NCBI GenBank assembly: GCA_052379845.1
Contig: JBQTCF010000016.1
Origin: Roseinatronobacter sp052379845
GTDB lineage: Bacteria > Pseudomonadota > Alphaproteobacteria > Rhodobacterales > Rhodobacteraceae
Reading direction: 5' to 3' (one strand)
Length of the DNA stretch: 64,000 bases
Below, piece by piece: positions 39,042-47,116 of this stretch. Position 1 is the first letter of the stretch. Each line of letters begins with the position of its first letter. Below the pieces are notes generated by a model. The model had not been told where the DNA came from. It was given only the letters and a program-made list of their open reading frames with translations, and made no database searches. Made by a program: the position numbers and the translations under genes.

Positions 39042-40649
39042 ATGGCAATCACCTCTGCCAACCAGCTTGAACTTCTGCAAACAGCCGAAGCTGTGGCCCG
39101 CGAAAAAATGATCGACCCTGAACTGGTCGTTCAGGCGATGGAAGACAGCCTCGCACGGGCGGCCAAGTCCCGCTATGGCGCGGATATGGATATTCGCGTC
39201 CATATTGACCGCAGGACAGGGGTTGCAACCTTCAGCCGCGTGCGCACAGTCGTTGCTGATGAGGACTTGGAAAACCATCATGCGCAACTGACTGTTGCGC
39301 AGGCCGCGCCTTATCTGGATGACCCCAAGATTGGCGATGAAATCAGCGACCAGGTGCCGCCTGTGGAACTGGGCCGCATTGCTGCACAATCCGCCAAGCA
39401 GGTGATCTTGCAAAAGGTGCGCGAAGCCGAACGCGACCGCCAGTATGAGGAATTCAAGGACCGTGCAGGCACCATTCTGAACGGCGTTGTGAAGCGCGAA
39501 GAATACGGCAACCTTGTCATCGACATTGGCCGGGGTGAAGCGGTGCTGCGCCGCAATGAAAAGATCGGCCGCGAAAGCTACCGCAACGGCGACCGCATCC
39601 GTTGCTATGTCAAGGATGTGCGCCGCGAAGCGCGCGGGCCGCAAATTTTCCTGTCGCGCACAGCGCCGGAATTCATGGCCGAATTGTTCAAGATGGAAGT
39701 GCCCGAAATTTACGATGGCATCATCGAGATCAAGGCCGTTGCCCGTGACCCCGGTTCGCGCGCCAAAATTGGCGTCATCAGCCATGATTCGGGCATTGAC
39801 CCGGTGGGCGCTTGTGTCGGTATGCGCGGCAGCCGCGTTCAGGCCGTGGTCAACGAACTGCAGGGCGAGAAGATCGACATCATCCCCTGGACCGAAGATC
39901 AGGCGACCTTCCTTGTCAACGCGCTGCAACCTGCAGAAGTCAGCAAGGTTGTCATCGATGATGATGCGGGCAAGATTGAAGTTGTTGTGCCTGACGAACA
40001 ATTGTCGCTGGCGATTGGCCGTCGCGGTCAGAATGTGCGCCTTGCCAGCCAGTTGACGGGGCTGGATATCGACATTGTTACCGAATCCGATGATTCGGCA
40101 CGCCGTCAGGCGGAATTCGCGGAACGCACGCGCCTGTTCATGGAAGAACTGGACATCGACGAAATGATGGCCCAGCTTCTGGTCGCCGAGGAGTTCAGCT
40201 CGCTTGAAGAAGTGGCATATGTAGATCTGGACGAATTGCTGGCGATTGACGGGTTCGACGAAGACACCGCCGAGGAGCTGCAAACCCGCGCGCGCGAGAA
40301 GCTGGAAGCGATCGCCACAGCCGCGTTGGAAAATGCCCGCGCGCTGGGCGTTGATGACAGCCTGATCGGGTTTGAGGGGCTGACCCCGCAAATGGTCGAA
40401 GCCCTTGCCAAAGACGGCATCAAGACGCTGGAAGATTTTGCAACTTGCGCGGATTGGGAACTTGCAGGCGGCTGGACAAGCGTTGACGGGAACCGCGTCA
40501 AGGATGAAGGGTTGCTGGAAAGCTTTGACATGAGCCTGGAAGAAGCGCAGCATCTTATCATGACCGCGCGCGTCATGTTGGGCTGGGTTGATCCGTCCGA
40601 ACTGGGCGCCGATGAAAGCGACCTGGAACCAGCGGATCAGGAAGACTGA
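39042..40649 (+). CDS. nusA: Transcription termination/antitermination factor NusA
   Basis: 535-residue RNA polymerase accessory factor. Domains in order: N-terminal polymerase-binding domain (about 1-125), S1 (about 135-200), two KH domains (about 230-345, ending VVPDEQLSLAIGRRGQNVRL), and C-terminal tandem acidic repeats with helix-hairpin-helix character (DLDELLAIDGFDEDTAEELQ). This long, acidic C terminus is typical of proteobacterial NusA. It lies between rimP and the ylxR gene in the same operon. Confidence 0.97.
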   Translation: MAITSANQLELLQTAEAVAREKMIDPELVVQAMEDSLARAAKSRYGADMDIRVHIDRRTGVATFSRVRTVVADEDLENHHAQLTVAQAAPYLDDPKIGDEISDQVPPVELGRIAAQSAKQVILQKVREAERDRQYEEFKDRAGTILNGVVKREEYGNLVIDIGRGEAVLRRNEKIGRESYRNGDRIRCYVKDVRREARGPQIFLSRTAPEFMAELFKMEVPEIYDGIIEIKAVARDPGSRAKIGVISHDSGIDPVGACVGMRGSRVQAVVNELQGEKIDIIPWTEDQATFLVNALQPAEVSKVVIDDDAGKIEVVVPDEQLSLAIGRRGQNVRLASQLTGLDIDIVTESDDSARRQAEFAERTRLFMEELDIDEMMAQLLVAEEFSSLEEVAYVDLDELLAIDGFDEDTAEELQTRAREKLEAIATAALENARALGVDDSLIGFEGLTPQMVEALAKDGIKTLEDFATCADWELAGGWTSVDGNRVKDEGLLESFDMSLEEAQHLIMTARVMLGWVDPSELGADESDLEPADQED

Positions 40650-40665
40650 GCAGGGACAGGCAGGC

Positions 40666-41298
40666 ATGGCCCGCGGCGGCAGGAAAACGGAACAAGACGG
40701 TCCGGAACGGCGCTGTATCGCCACCGGGCAGTCACAGCCGGCTGGTGGTTTGATCCGCTTTGTTGTTGGCCCCGACAGCCAGATTGTGCCTGATCTGGCC
40801 GCCAGGCTGCCGGGCCGCGGAATATGGGTCAGCGCCACGCGCGATGCACTGGCGCGGGCAGAGGCCAAGAAACTTTTTTCGCGCGCCGCGCGGCAGCAGG
40901 TCACCGTGCCCGAAGGTTTGGTTGATCTGGTCGAACAGCTTGTGGCGAAGCGGGTTCTGGAATTGCTGTCATTGGCGCGCAAGGGCGGGCTGGCGGTGGC
41001 GGGCTATGAAAAATGCCGCGATCTGGCGCTGAAAGACCAGATGTATGTGTTGATCCAGGCAAGCGATGGATCAACGCGCGGAAAGACAAAATTACGCCCC
41101 CCCGATGGGGAGAACAGCTATATTGGGTGCCTGAATGCGCAAGAATTGGGTTTTGCATTTGGGCGGGAACATGTGATACATGCCGCGCTTCGCTCTGGTG
41201 GACTGAGCAAAGCTGTTGTACAGGAAGCGGCAAGACTGGCCGGACTGCGCAAGGTAATCGGCGGAACGACCGCCGGAGAGGACAAGACGAACGCATGA
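40666..41298 (+). CDS. YlxR (DUF448) - L7Ae fusion RNA-binding protein
   Basis: 210 residues. The N-terminal DUF448/YlxR fold (about 12-85) has ERRCIATGQSQPAGGLIRFV and PGRGIWVS. The C-terminal half is L7Ae-like (VAKRVLELLSLARKGGLAVA). Alphaproteobacteria commonly carry this two-domain form, whereas Firmicutes encode YlxR and YlxQ separately. It binds RNA and its precise role is unknown. The ATG at 40666 is chosen because the frame upstream duplicates the end of nusA. The stop overlaps the infB ATG by 4 nt. Confidence 0.9.
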   Translation: MARGGRKTEQDGPERRCIATGQSQPAGGLIRFVVGPDSQIVPDLAARLPGRGIWVSATRDALARAEAKKLFSRAARQQVTVPEGLVDLVEQLVAKRVLELLSLARKGGLAVAGYEKCRDLALKDQMYVLIQASDGSTRGKTKLRPPDGENSYIGCLNAQELGFAFGREHVIHAALRSGGLSKAVVQEAARLAGLRKVIGGTTAGEDKTNA

Positions 41299-43805
41299 GC
41301 GATACTGACGGAAAAAAACCACTCGGACTTGGCAGCAAAGGCGGCCAGGTGAAGCAGAGCTTCAGCCATGGGCGCACCAAATCTGTGGTGGTCGAAAAGA
41401 AGCGCAAGCGTGTTGTGGTGCCGAAACCCGGAACGCCGGGAAGCGCGCAAACCTCTGGCAGCGCGACGCCGCGCCCTGATCCTGCAAGGCGCCCGGCCGG
41501 TATTTCTGATGCGGAAATGGAACGTCGCCTGAAGGCGCTTGCCGCTGCCAAATCCCGCGAGGTCGAAGATGCGGCCATTCGCGCCGCCGAAGAACAGGCG
41601 CGCGAAGAAGAGCGCCAACGCCGCCGTGACGAAGCTGAAGCGCGCGAGCGTGAAGAACGCGAACGCGAAGAAGCCCTGCGCGCAAAAGCGGATGAAGAAG
41701 CCCGCGCGCGCGCTGAAGCCGAAATTCACGAAGAACGCAAAGCCGCCGCCGCTGCAGAAGCCGCAAAGCCCGCCGCTGCGCCAACAGCGCCTGAAGCGCC
41801 GTTGTCCGAACGGGCGCGCCCGGTTTCCGCCGATGCCCGCAAGGCCCCCAAGCGCCCTGATGATGACCGTCAGGCCCGTGCCGCGAAGCCGCGCGACGAT
41901 GCAAGCCGCCGGTCCGGCAAGCTGACGTTGAAAGACGCGCTTTCGGGCGAGGGCGGGCGCCAGCGGTCCATGGCTGCGATGAAGCGCAAGCAGGAACGCG
42001 CCCGCCAGAAGGCCATGGGCCAGTCCCAAAGCCGCGAGAAGGTTGTGCGCGAAGTGCAGTTGCCTGAAACCATTGTGGTTCAGGAACTGGCAAACCGCAT
42101 GGCCGAACGCGTTGCCGATGTTGTCAAATCGCTGATGAAAATGGGCGTCATGGCGACCATGAACCAGTCGATTGATGCAGATACAGCAGAATTGCTGATC
42201 GAGGAATTCGGCCACAAAGTGGTGCGCGTGTCCGATTCGGATGTGGAGCAAGTGATCGATCAGGTGCAGGATGCCCCCGAATTGCTGCAACCACGCCCGC
42301 CGATCATCACGATTATGGGCCATGTGGACCATGGCAAGACCAGCCTTCTGGACGCGCTGCGCAAAACCAATGTGGTTTCCGGCGAAGCGGGCGGGATCAC
42401 CCAGCATATCGGGGCCTATCAGGTCACAACCGAATCGGGTGCGGTGCTCAGCTTTCTGGACACGCCCGGTCACGCGGCCTTTACCAGCATGCGCGCACGG
42501 GGTGCGAATGTGACCGATATTGTGGTTCTGGTTGTTGCCGCGGATGATTCGGTCATGCCGCAAACGATCGAAGCCATCAATCACGCAAAAGCCGCCAAGG
42601 TGCCGATGATTGTTGCCATCAACAAATGCGACAGGCCCGCAGCCGACCCCAACAAGGTGCGCACCGGGTTGCTGCAGCACGAAGTCGTGGTTGAGGCGAT
42701 GTCGGGTGATGTGCAGGACGTCGAAGTGTCGGCCCTGACTGGCATGGGCCTTGATGCCCTGCTGGAAGCCATCGCCCTTCAGGCCGAAATACTGGAACTG
42801 AAGGCCAACCCCGATCGCGCGGCCATGGGCGCAGTGATCGAGGCACAGTTGGACGTGGGCCGTGGTCCTGTCGCAACGGTTCTGGTGCAGAACGGCACAT
42901 TGCGCCAGGGCGATATCTTCGTTGTGGGCGAACAATGGGGCAAGGTGCGTGCGCTGGTCAATGACAAGGGCGAACGTGTCAAGGAAGCCGGGCCATCGGT
43001 TCCTGTCGAAGTGTTGGGCCTGAATGGCACCCCCGAAGCGGGTGATGTGCTCAACGTGGTCGAAACCGAAGCGCAGGCGCGCGAAATCGCGGATTACCGC
43101 CAGCAAGCCGCCAAGGACAAACGCGCCGCCGCAGGGGCTGCCACCACGCTGGAACAGCTTATGGCCAAGGCCAAGGCGGACAAGGACATTGCGGAATTGC
43201 CCGTTTTGCTGAAAGCTGATGTTCAGGGCTCTGCCGAAGCGATTGTTCAGGCACTTGAAAAGATCGGCAATGACGAAGTGCGCGTGCGCGTTCTGCATTA
43301 TGGTGTGGGTGCGATCACCGATACAGATGTTGGGCTTGCCGAAGCATCCGGTGCGCCGATTATCGGGTTCAATGTGCGGGCCAATGCGTCTGCGCGCCAG
43401 TCGGCCAACCAAAAAGGCGTTGAGCTGCGCTATTACTCGATCATTTATGACCTTGTGGATGACATCAAGGCCGCCGCCTCTGGCCTGTTGTCTGCCGAAG
43501 TGCGCGAAAACTTCATCGGTTATGCCGAAATCCGCGATGTGTTCAAAGTGTCCGGTGTCGGCAAGGTTGCGGGCTGTCTGGTCACCGAAGGCGTGGCGCG
43601 GCGTTCGGCCGGTGTGCGCCTGCTGCGCGACAACGTGGTTATTCACGAAGGCACCCTCAAGACGCTCAAACGGTTCAAGGATGAAGTCAAGGAAGTTCAG
43701 TCTGGCCAAGAATGCGGCATGGCCTTTGAAAACTATGATGATGTCCGCGTGAAGGACGTGATCGAAATTTTCGAGCGCGAGGAAGTCGAGCGTTCCTTGA
43801 CCTGA
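41295..43805 (+). CDS. infB: Translation initiation factor IF-2
   Basis: 836-residue GTPase that places initiator tRNA on the 30S subunit. The long N-terminal half (about 60-250) is extremely rich in Arg, Glu and Ala and probably forms an extended helix. The G domain follows, with G1 GHVDHGKT at residues 342-349, G3 DTPGHAAF and G4 NKCD, then domains II-IV with the C-terminal C2 block. It is the last gene of the operon and is followed by a clear terminator. Confidence 0.98.
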   Translation: MSDTDGKKPLGLGSKGGQVKQSFSHGRTKSVVVEKKRKRVVVPKPGTPGSAQTSGSATPRPDPARRPAGISDAEMERRLKALAAAKSREVEDAAIRAAEEQAREEERQRRRDEAEAREREEREREEALRAKADEEARARAEAEIHEERKAAAAAEAAKPAAAPTAPEAPLSERARPVSADARKAPKRPDDDRQARAAKPRDDASRRSGKLTLKDALSGEGGRQRSMAAMKRKQERARQKAMGQSQSREKVVREVQLPETIVVQELANRMAERVADVVKSLMKMGVMATMNQSIDADTAELLIEEFGHKVVRVSDSDVEQVIDQVQDAPELLQPRPPIITIMGHVDHGKTSLLDALRKTNVVSGEAGGITQHIGAYQVTTESGAVLSFLDTPGHAAFTSMRARGANVTDIVVLVVAADDSVMPQTIEAINHAKAAKVPMIVAINKCDRPAADPNKVRTGLLQHEVVVEAMSGDVQDVEVSALTGMGLDALLEAIALQAEILELKANPDRAAMGAVIEAQLDVGRGPVATVLVQNGTLRQGDIFVVGEQWGKVRALVNDKGERVKEAGPSVPVEVLGLNGTPEAGDVLNVVETEAQAREIADYRQQAAKDKRAAAGAATTLEQLMAKAKADKDIAELPVLLKADVQGSAEAIVQALEKIGNDEVRVRVLHYGVGAITDTDVGLAEASGAPIIGFNVRANASARQSANQKGVELRYYSIIYDLVDDIKAAASGLLSAEVRENFIGYAEIRDVFKVSGVGKVAGCLVTEGVARRSAGVRLLRDNVVIHEGTLKTLKRFKDEVKEVQSGQECGMAFENYDDVRVKDVIEIFEREEVERSLT

Positions 43806-43836
43806 ACCGTGCAGACACTGCAGCGCCTTTGGTTTG

Positions 43837-43873
43837 AAATACCGCAACCCCCTGCAGGTGGTTGCGGTATTTT
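43837..43873 (+). terminator. Intrinsic terminator of infB operon
   Basis: 13-bp stem AAATACCGCAACC with its complement, a 10-nt loop and a run of Ts, 32 nt after the infB stop. Confidence 0.9.
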
Positions 43874-44058
43874 CATATTCTGCGCGCAAAAATGCCCTGC
43901 TCAAATACAGGGGGCGCTGGTGCAAGGGGCGCGACGCAGCGGAATTGTCGACAAATTGCCTTGTCCAGCCTGCAAAACGGCCTATCTGCCCCACATTGTC
44001 GCGCAGGTTGCCGCGTTGCCGTTCCACCCTTTCGTTTGTCAGCTTATCGGAGAATGCC

Positions 44059-44658
44059 GTGACCGCCCCCTTTGCCCCAGCACCTGTTGATGTCCGGTCC
44101 CAAAGCCGTTACCCCCGACAGGCTGCAGGCGACATGCAGTCAAATAGCGGGGGCGCAGTGCTGGAACAGGGGTTCATACCAGATGCAAGCAATTCGCGGG
44201 CCTTTCGGGACGCGTTGGGCCAGTTTGCCACGGGCATAACCTTGGTGACGATTGCCAGCGAAAGCGGCCCTATGGGATTTGTCGCCAACAGCTTTTCAGG
44301 GCTATCGCTTGATCCGCCCCTGATTCTATGGTCGCCTGCGCGGTCGTCCAGCCGGTTCGGGCATTTTGCGAAGGCGGCGCATTTTTCCGTCCATATCCTG
44401 CGTGATGATGCGAAAGACTGGATCGCGCGTTTTGGTCGCCAAGGTGCAGGGTTTGACGGGCTGGCGCATGTGGTCACGCCCGAAGGAGTCCCGGTTCTGA
44501 ACGGTGCCTTGGCGCGGTTCGATTGTGCGTTGCATGACACGCATGATGGCGGGGATCACTTGATCATTGTGGGGCATGTGCTGCGCTGCCACAGCAACGC
44601 AGGCCAGCCGCTGGTGTTCAGTCAGGGCAAATATGGCAGTTTTTATCCGCAGCCGTGA
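44059..44658 (+). CDS. Flavin reductase family protein
   Basis: 199-residue flavin reductase-like (HpaC/NtaB/RutF) protein that would reduce FMN or FAD with NAD(P)H for a partner monooxygenase. The family core runs from about residue 45: FRDALGQFATGITLVTIA, GFVANSFSGLSLDPPLILW and the C-terminal HVLRCHSN and LVFSQGKYG. A GTG start at 44059 has GGAG 6 nt upstream; an ATG at 44134 is the alternative and would remove 25 residues of linker. No monooxygenase is adjacent, so the partner is unknown. Confidence 0.85.
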   Translation: MTAPFAPAPVDVRSQSRYPRQAAGDMQSNSGGAVLEQGFIPDASNSRAFRDALGQFATGITLVTIASESGPMGFVANSFSGLSLDPPLILWSPARSSSRFGHFAKAAHFSVHILRDDAKDWIARFGRQGAGFDGLAHVVTPEGVPVLNGALARFDCALHDTHDGGDHLIIVGHVLRCHSNAGQPLVFSQGKYGSFYPQP

Positions 44659-44706
44659 CGTGCCCGCTTCGTGCGGGCGGGGCCATATACCGCCGCGCAA
44701 CCCGCG

Positions 44707-45351
44707 TTATGGCTGCGCCGCAGTCGCAAGGATTGCGCGGCTGATGGTCATCAGGTAACCCCAGTCGTCGATTTGGGCAGTGGTAACCTTGGTTTTCATG
44801 TCGATATGCAGGAACGAATGGCCATGCACGAAGGACCACAGCATATAGGCGCGGCGCTGAACCTCTGGGGTGTTGGGCGGCAGGCCGAGACAGGCGGCAG
44901 CAGCAAGCACGACCACGCCAAAACAGCCTTCGCCCTTTACTTGCAGGTCGGGGGCGTTTTCATGCCCTTCCGTCAGGCCAAAGACCAACCGGAACACCCC
45001 CGGTTCGGTGCGCGCAAAATCAACATAGGCCAGCCCGATGGCCGCCACCGCTTCCAGTGATCCGACAGGGTGCGCAGCCGCCCCCGCTTCCATTGCGGCG
45101 CGTAGGCGGTCCATTGCTTCACTGACGACGCCGCGCAAAATCTCGGGGCGGTCCTTGAAGTGTTTGTAGGGCGCGGCGGAACTGACACCGGCGCGGCGCG
45201 CGGCCTCGGCCACCGAAAACCCATCCGGGCCATGCGTTTCGACCAGTTCACGAACTGCCGCAATCAATTGCGCGCGCAGGTCGCCGTGGTGATAGCCGGT
45301 CTTGGGCGTCACGGTCGCGGAAGCATCAGTTGGTGACGTGTCATTCGACAT
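44707..45351 (-). CDS. TetR family regulator of the RND efflux cassette
   Basis: 214-residue TetR/AcrR protein with HTH at about residues 25-70 (GPDGFSVAEAARRAGVSSAA, PYKHFKDRPEIL) and a WHG-type ligand-binding domain. It is divergent from the small dimeric-barrel protein and the RND pump genes. A palindrome AAAGTGA-7 nt-TCACTTT sits 20 nt before its start and a matching half-site lies before the pump genes, consistent with autoregulation and control of the efflux operon. Confidence 0.88.
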   Translation of the reverse strand: MSNDTSPTDASATVTPKTGYHHGDLRAQLIAAVRELVETHGPDGFSVAEAARRAGVSSAAPYKHFKDRPEILRGVVSEAMDRLRAAMEAGAAAHPVGSLEAVAAIGLAYVDFARTEPGVFRLVFGLTEGHENAPDLQVKGEGCFGVVVLAAAACLGLPPNTPEVQRRAYMLWSFVHGHSFLHIDMKTKVTTAQIDDWGYLMTISRAILATAAQP

Positions 45352-45370
45352 TGTGGTTGGGCCTTTTCTT

Positions 45371-45391
45371 AAAGTGAGTGGCGTTCACTTT
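45371..45391. promoter_or_regulatory. Candidate TetR operator O1
   Basis: 21-bp dyad AAAGTGA-GTGGCGT-TCACTTT in the divergent region, 20 nt upstream of the TetR start and just before the -35 box of the plus-strand promoter. The 10-mer AAAGTGAGTG recurs at 45909-45918 ahead of the RND adaptor gene. Confidence 0.55.
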
Positions 45392-45395
45392 CATC

Positions 45396-45424
45396 TTGAC
45401 AGAAGTTAGCACTTCTTACATATA
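45396..45424 (+). promoter_or_regulatory. Promoter of the efflux cassette
   Basis: TTGACA, 17 nt, CATATA, directly beside the candidate operator; it points to the small protein and RND genes. Confidence 0.6.
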
Positions 45425-45555
45425 CACGCAAGTGCAAGACTTTCCGTCCAGCTCCTGCATCTGCCAAACATCTCGCGCGGCACCCCCCGCCCCAGACCTG
45501 CGCGCCCGCATCCCGCAGGCGGGCTGACCCCGCTTGACCCTGAAAGGTGCGCCCG

Positions 45556-45897
45556 ATGCAGCAAAGTGTCTATGTCTCCATCACCGGATTGCAGGTGCGG
45601 CGGGTCTGGCATATCCCGACCTTCTGGTCGCATGCGATCAAATCCATGGTGCAAGCGCGTAATGCCCCCGGCAATATCTCGGCCGACGCGCGCACCATCA
45701 ACGGCGTTCATCACACGCTTTCAGTCTGGACTGACAAGGACGCCATGCGGGCCTATCTGACCACGGGTCCGCATCTTGAGGCCATGCGACTGTTTCCCAG
45801 CATCGCAACGGGCAAGGTGGTTGGCTATCAGACAGATCGAATTCCCGATTGGTCTGAAATCAATGCCATTTGGCGTGATCACGGGCGTAATGTCTGA
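45556..45897 (+). CDS. Small protein, likely dimeric alpha-beta barrel (monooxygenase-like)
   Basis: 113 residues with no signal peptide. The pattern of short strands and helices (SVYVSITGLQVRR, GVHHTLSVWTDKDAMRAYLT, SIATGKVVGYQTDRIPDW) resembles the antibiotic-biosynthesis-monooxygenase/DUF3291 type of dimeric alpha-beta barrel, but I cannot assign a family firmly. AAGGTG precedes the ATG by 7 nt. It lies between the TetR gene and the RND adaptor, so it may sense or modify the pump substrate. Confidence 0.75.
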   Translation: MQQSVYVSITGLQVRRVWHIPTFWSHAIKSMVQARNAPGNISADARTINGVHHTLSVWTDKDAMRAYLTTGPHLEAMRLFPSIATGKVVGYQTDRIPDWSEINAIWRDHGRNV

Positions 45898-45903
45898 TTC
45901 ACC

Positions 45904-45932
45904 TTGCCAAAGTGAGTGATTCTAACATATGT
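45904..45932 (+). promoter_or_regulatory. Candidate promoter with operator O2 in spacer
   Basis: TTGCCA, 17 nt, ATATGT upstream of the RND adaptor. The spacer contains AAAGTGAGTG (overlapping its 5' end at 45909), the same 10-mer as in operator O1, followed by ATTCTA rather than a full complement. Binding of the TetR protein here would block the promoter. Confidence 0.45.
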
Positions 45933-45965
45933 AAGCATATCTAACTTTATCGGAGCACTCCATCC

Positions 45966-47111
45966 ATGACCAAGCGTAGGACATCCGCTATTCGAACGGC
46001 GCTTGGTCGGGTTCTGACCGTGACAGTCACGCTTATGGTTTGCGGGGGCGCTGCGGCGGCCATCATTGGCGGGTATTCCCTGATCGCCGCCACACGCGAT
46101 GTCGCCCCCGGTAGTGCGGCGCCAAGAACCGCAGTGGGGGTGATGTCGGTTGAACTGGCGCAAGGCTACACTGTCGCCCGCCGGTTCACGGGCCAGATCG
46201 AGGCTGCGGCGCAGGTCGATCTGGGCTTTGAACTGGGCGGGCGCATTACCGAAATGCTGGTCGAGGAAGGCGATGTGGTGGCCGCAGGCACGGTGCTGGC
46301 GCGTCTGGACACCACCGCCCTGACCCCCGAACGCGCGGCGCTACAGGCGGAACTGGCCGCCCTTGCTGCCGACGCCGAATTGGCCCGCCTGACATTGGCG
46401 CGGGGCGATGCGCTGACGGAGCGCGGCTTTCGCTCGGTTGCTGCGCAGGACGAAGCGCGGCTGACACTGGCGCGGGCCGAGGCCGGGATGGCGGCTGTGC
46501 GCGCGCGTATCGCGGGCGTTAATGTTCGGCTGGAAAAATCCGTGCTGACAGCGCCATACCCCGCCCGCATTGGCGCGCGCATGGCCGACCCCGGACAGAC
46601 AGCGGCAGCAGGGCAAACTGTTCTGGCGCTGTTCGACACGCAGCCTGCGCGCGCCCGTGTCGGACTGCCGCCGGAACTGGCCGCCGGGCTGGCGGTGGGG
46701 GGCACTGTCACCGTCGCGTTGGACGGCGCGCTGATGGAGGCCACTCTTCGTCAGATCCGACCCGATCTTGACCCCAACACCCGCAGCCGGTCGGTTGTTC
46801 TGACCCTGCCCGAAAGTGCTGCGCCGGTTCTGGGCGATACGGTCGCGCTGCTGCTGACGCAGGTGGTCGATGTTGCGGGGTTTTGGGCCCCGCTTGGCGC
46901 TTTGCGCGAAGGGGTGCGCGGGTCATGGTCGGTCATGGCGGTGGAAACCACGGCGATGGGCGACCGCACCCTGTCTGCGGCGGTCGAGGTGATCCATACA
47001 GAGGGCACGCGCGTGTTCCTGCGCGGGGCGCTTCCCCCCGGTGCGCGCATCGTGGCCGAGGCGCCGGACCGTGTAACCCCTGGCCAGCTTGTTCTGGCGC
47101 AGTCGGAGTGA
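45966..47111 (+). CDS. RND efflux periplasmic adaptor (membrane fusion) subunit
   Basis: 381-residue HlyD/AcrA-type adaptor linking an RND pump to an outer-membrane channel. An N-terminal membrane anchor spans about 11-38, then the lipoyl half (FELGGRITEMLVEEGDVVAA), an Ala/Arg-rich coiled hairpin (about 118-170), the second lipoyl half and a beta barrel (RARVGLPPELAAGLAVGGTV). No clear lipobox is seen. It precedes the permease by 5 nt. No TolC-type outer-membrane gene follows, so the channel is encoded elsewhere. Confidence 0.9.
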   Translation: MTKRRTSAIRTALGRVLTVTVTLMVCGGAAAAIIGGYSLIAATRDVAPGSAAPRTAVGVMSVELAQGYTVARRFTGQIEAAAQVDLGFELGGRITEMLVEEGDVVAAGTVLARLDTTALTPERAALQAELAALAADAELARLTLARGDALTERGFRSVAAQDEARLTLARAEAGMAAVRARIAGVNVRLEKSVLTAPYPARIGARMADPGQTAAAGQTVLALFDTQPARARVGLPPELAAGLAVGGTVTVALDGALMEATLRQIRPDLDPNTRSRSVVLTLPESAAPVLGDTVALLLTQVVDVAGFWAPLGALREGVRGSWSVMAVETTAMGDRTLSAAVEVIHTEGTRVFLRGALPPGARIVAEAPDRVTPGQLVLAQSE

Positions 47112-47116
47112 AGGGT

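Noticed and set aside
38895..44027. Very long minus-strand open frames opposite nusA and infB
   Set aside because: They mirror the codon bias of nusA and infB, are rich in His, Arg and Phe, and have no recognisable domains or ribosome sites.
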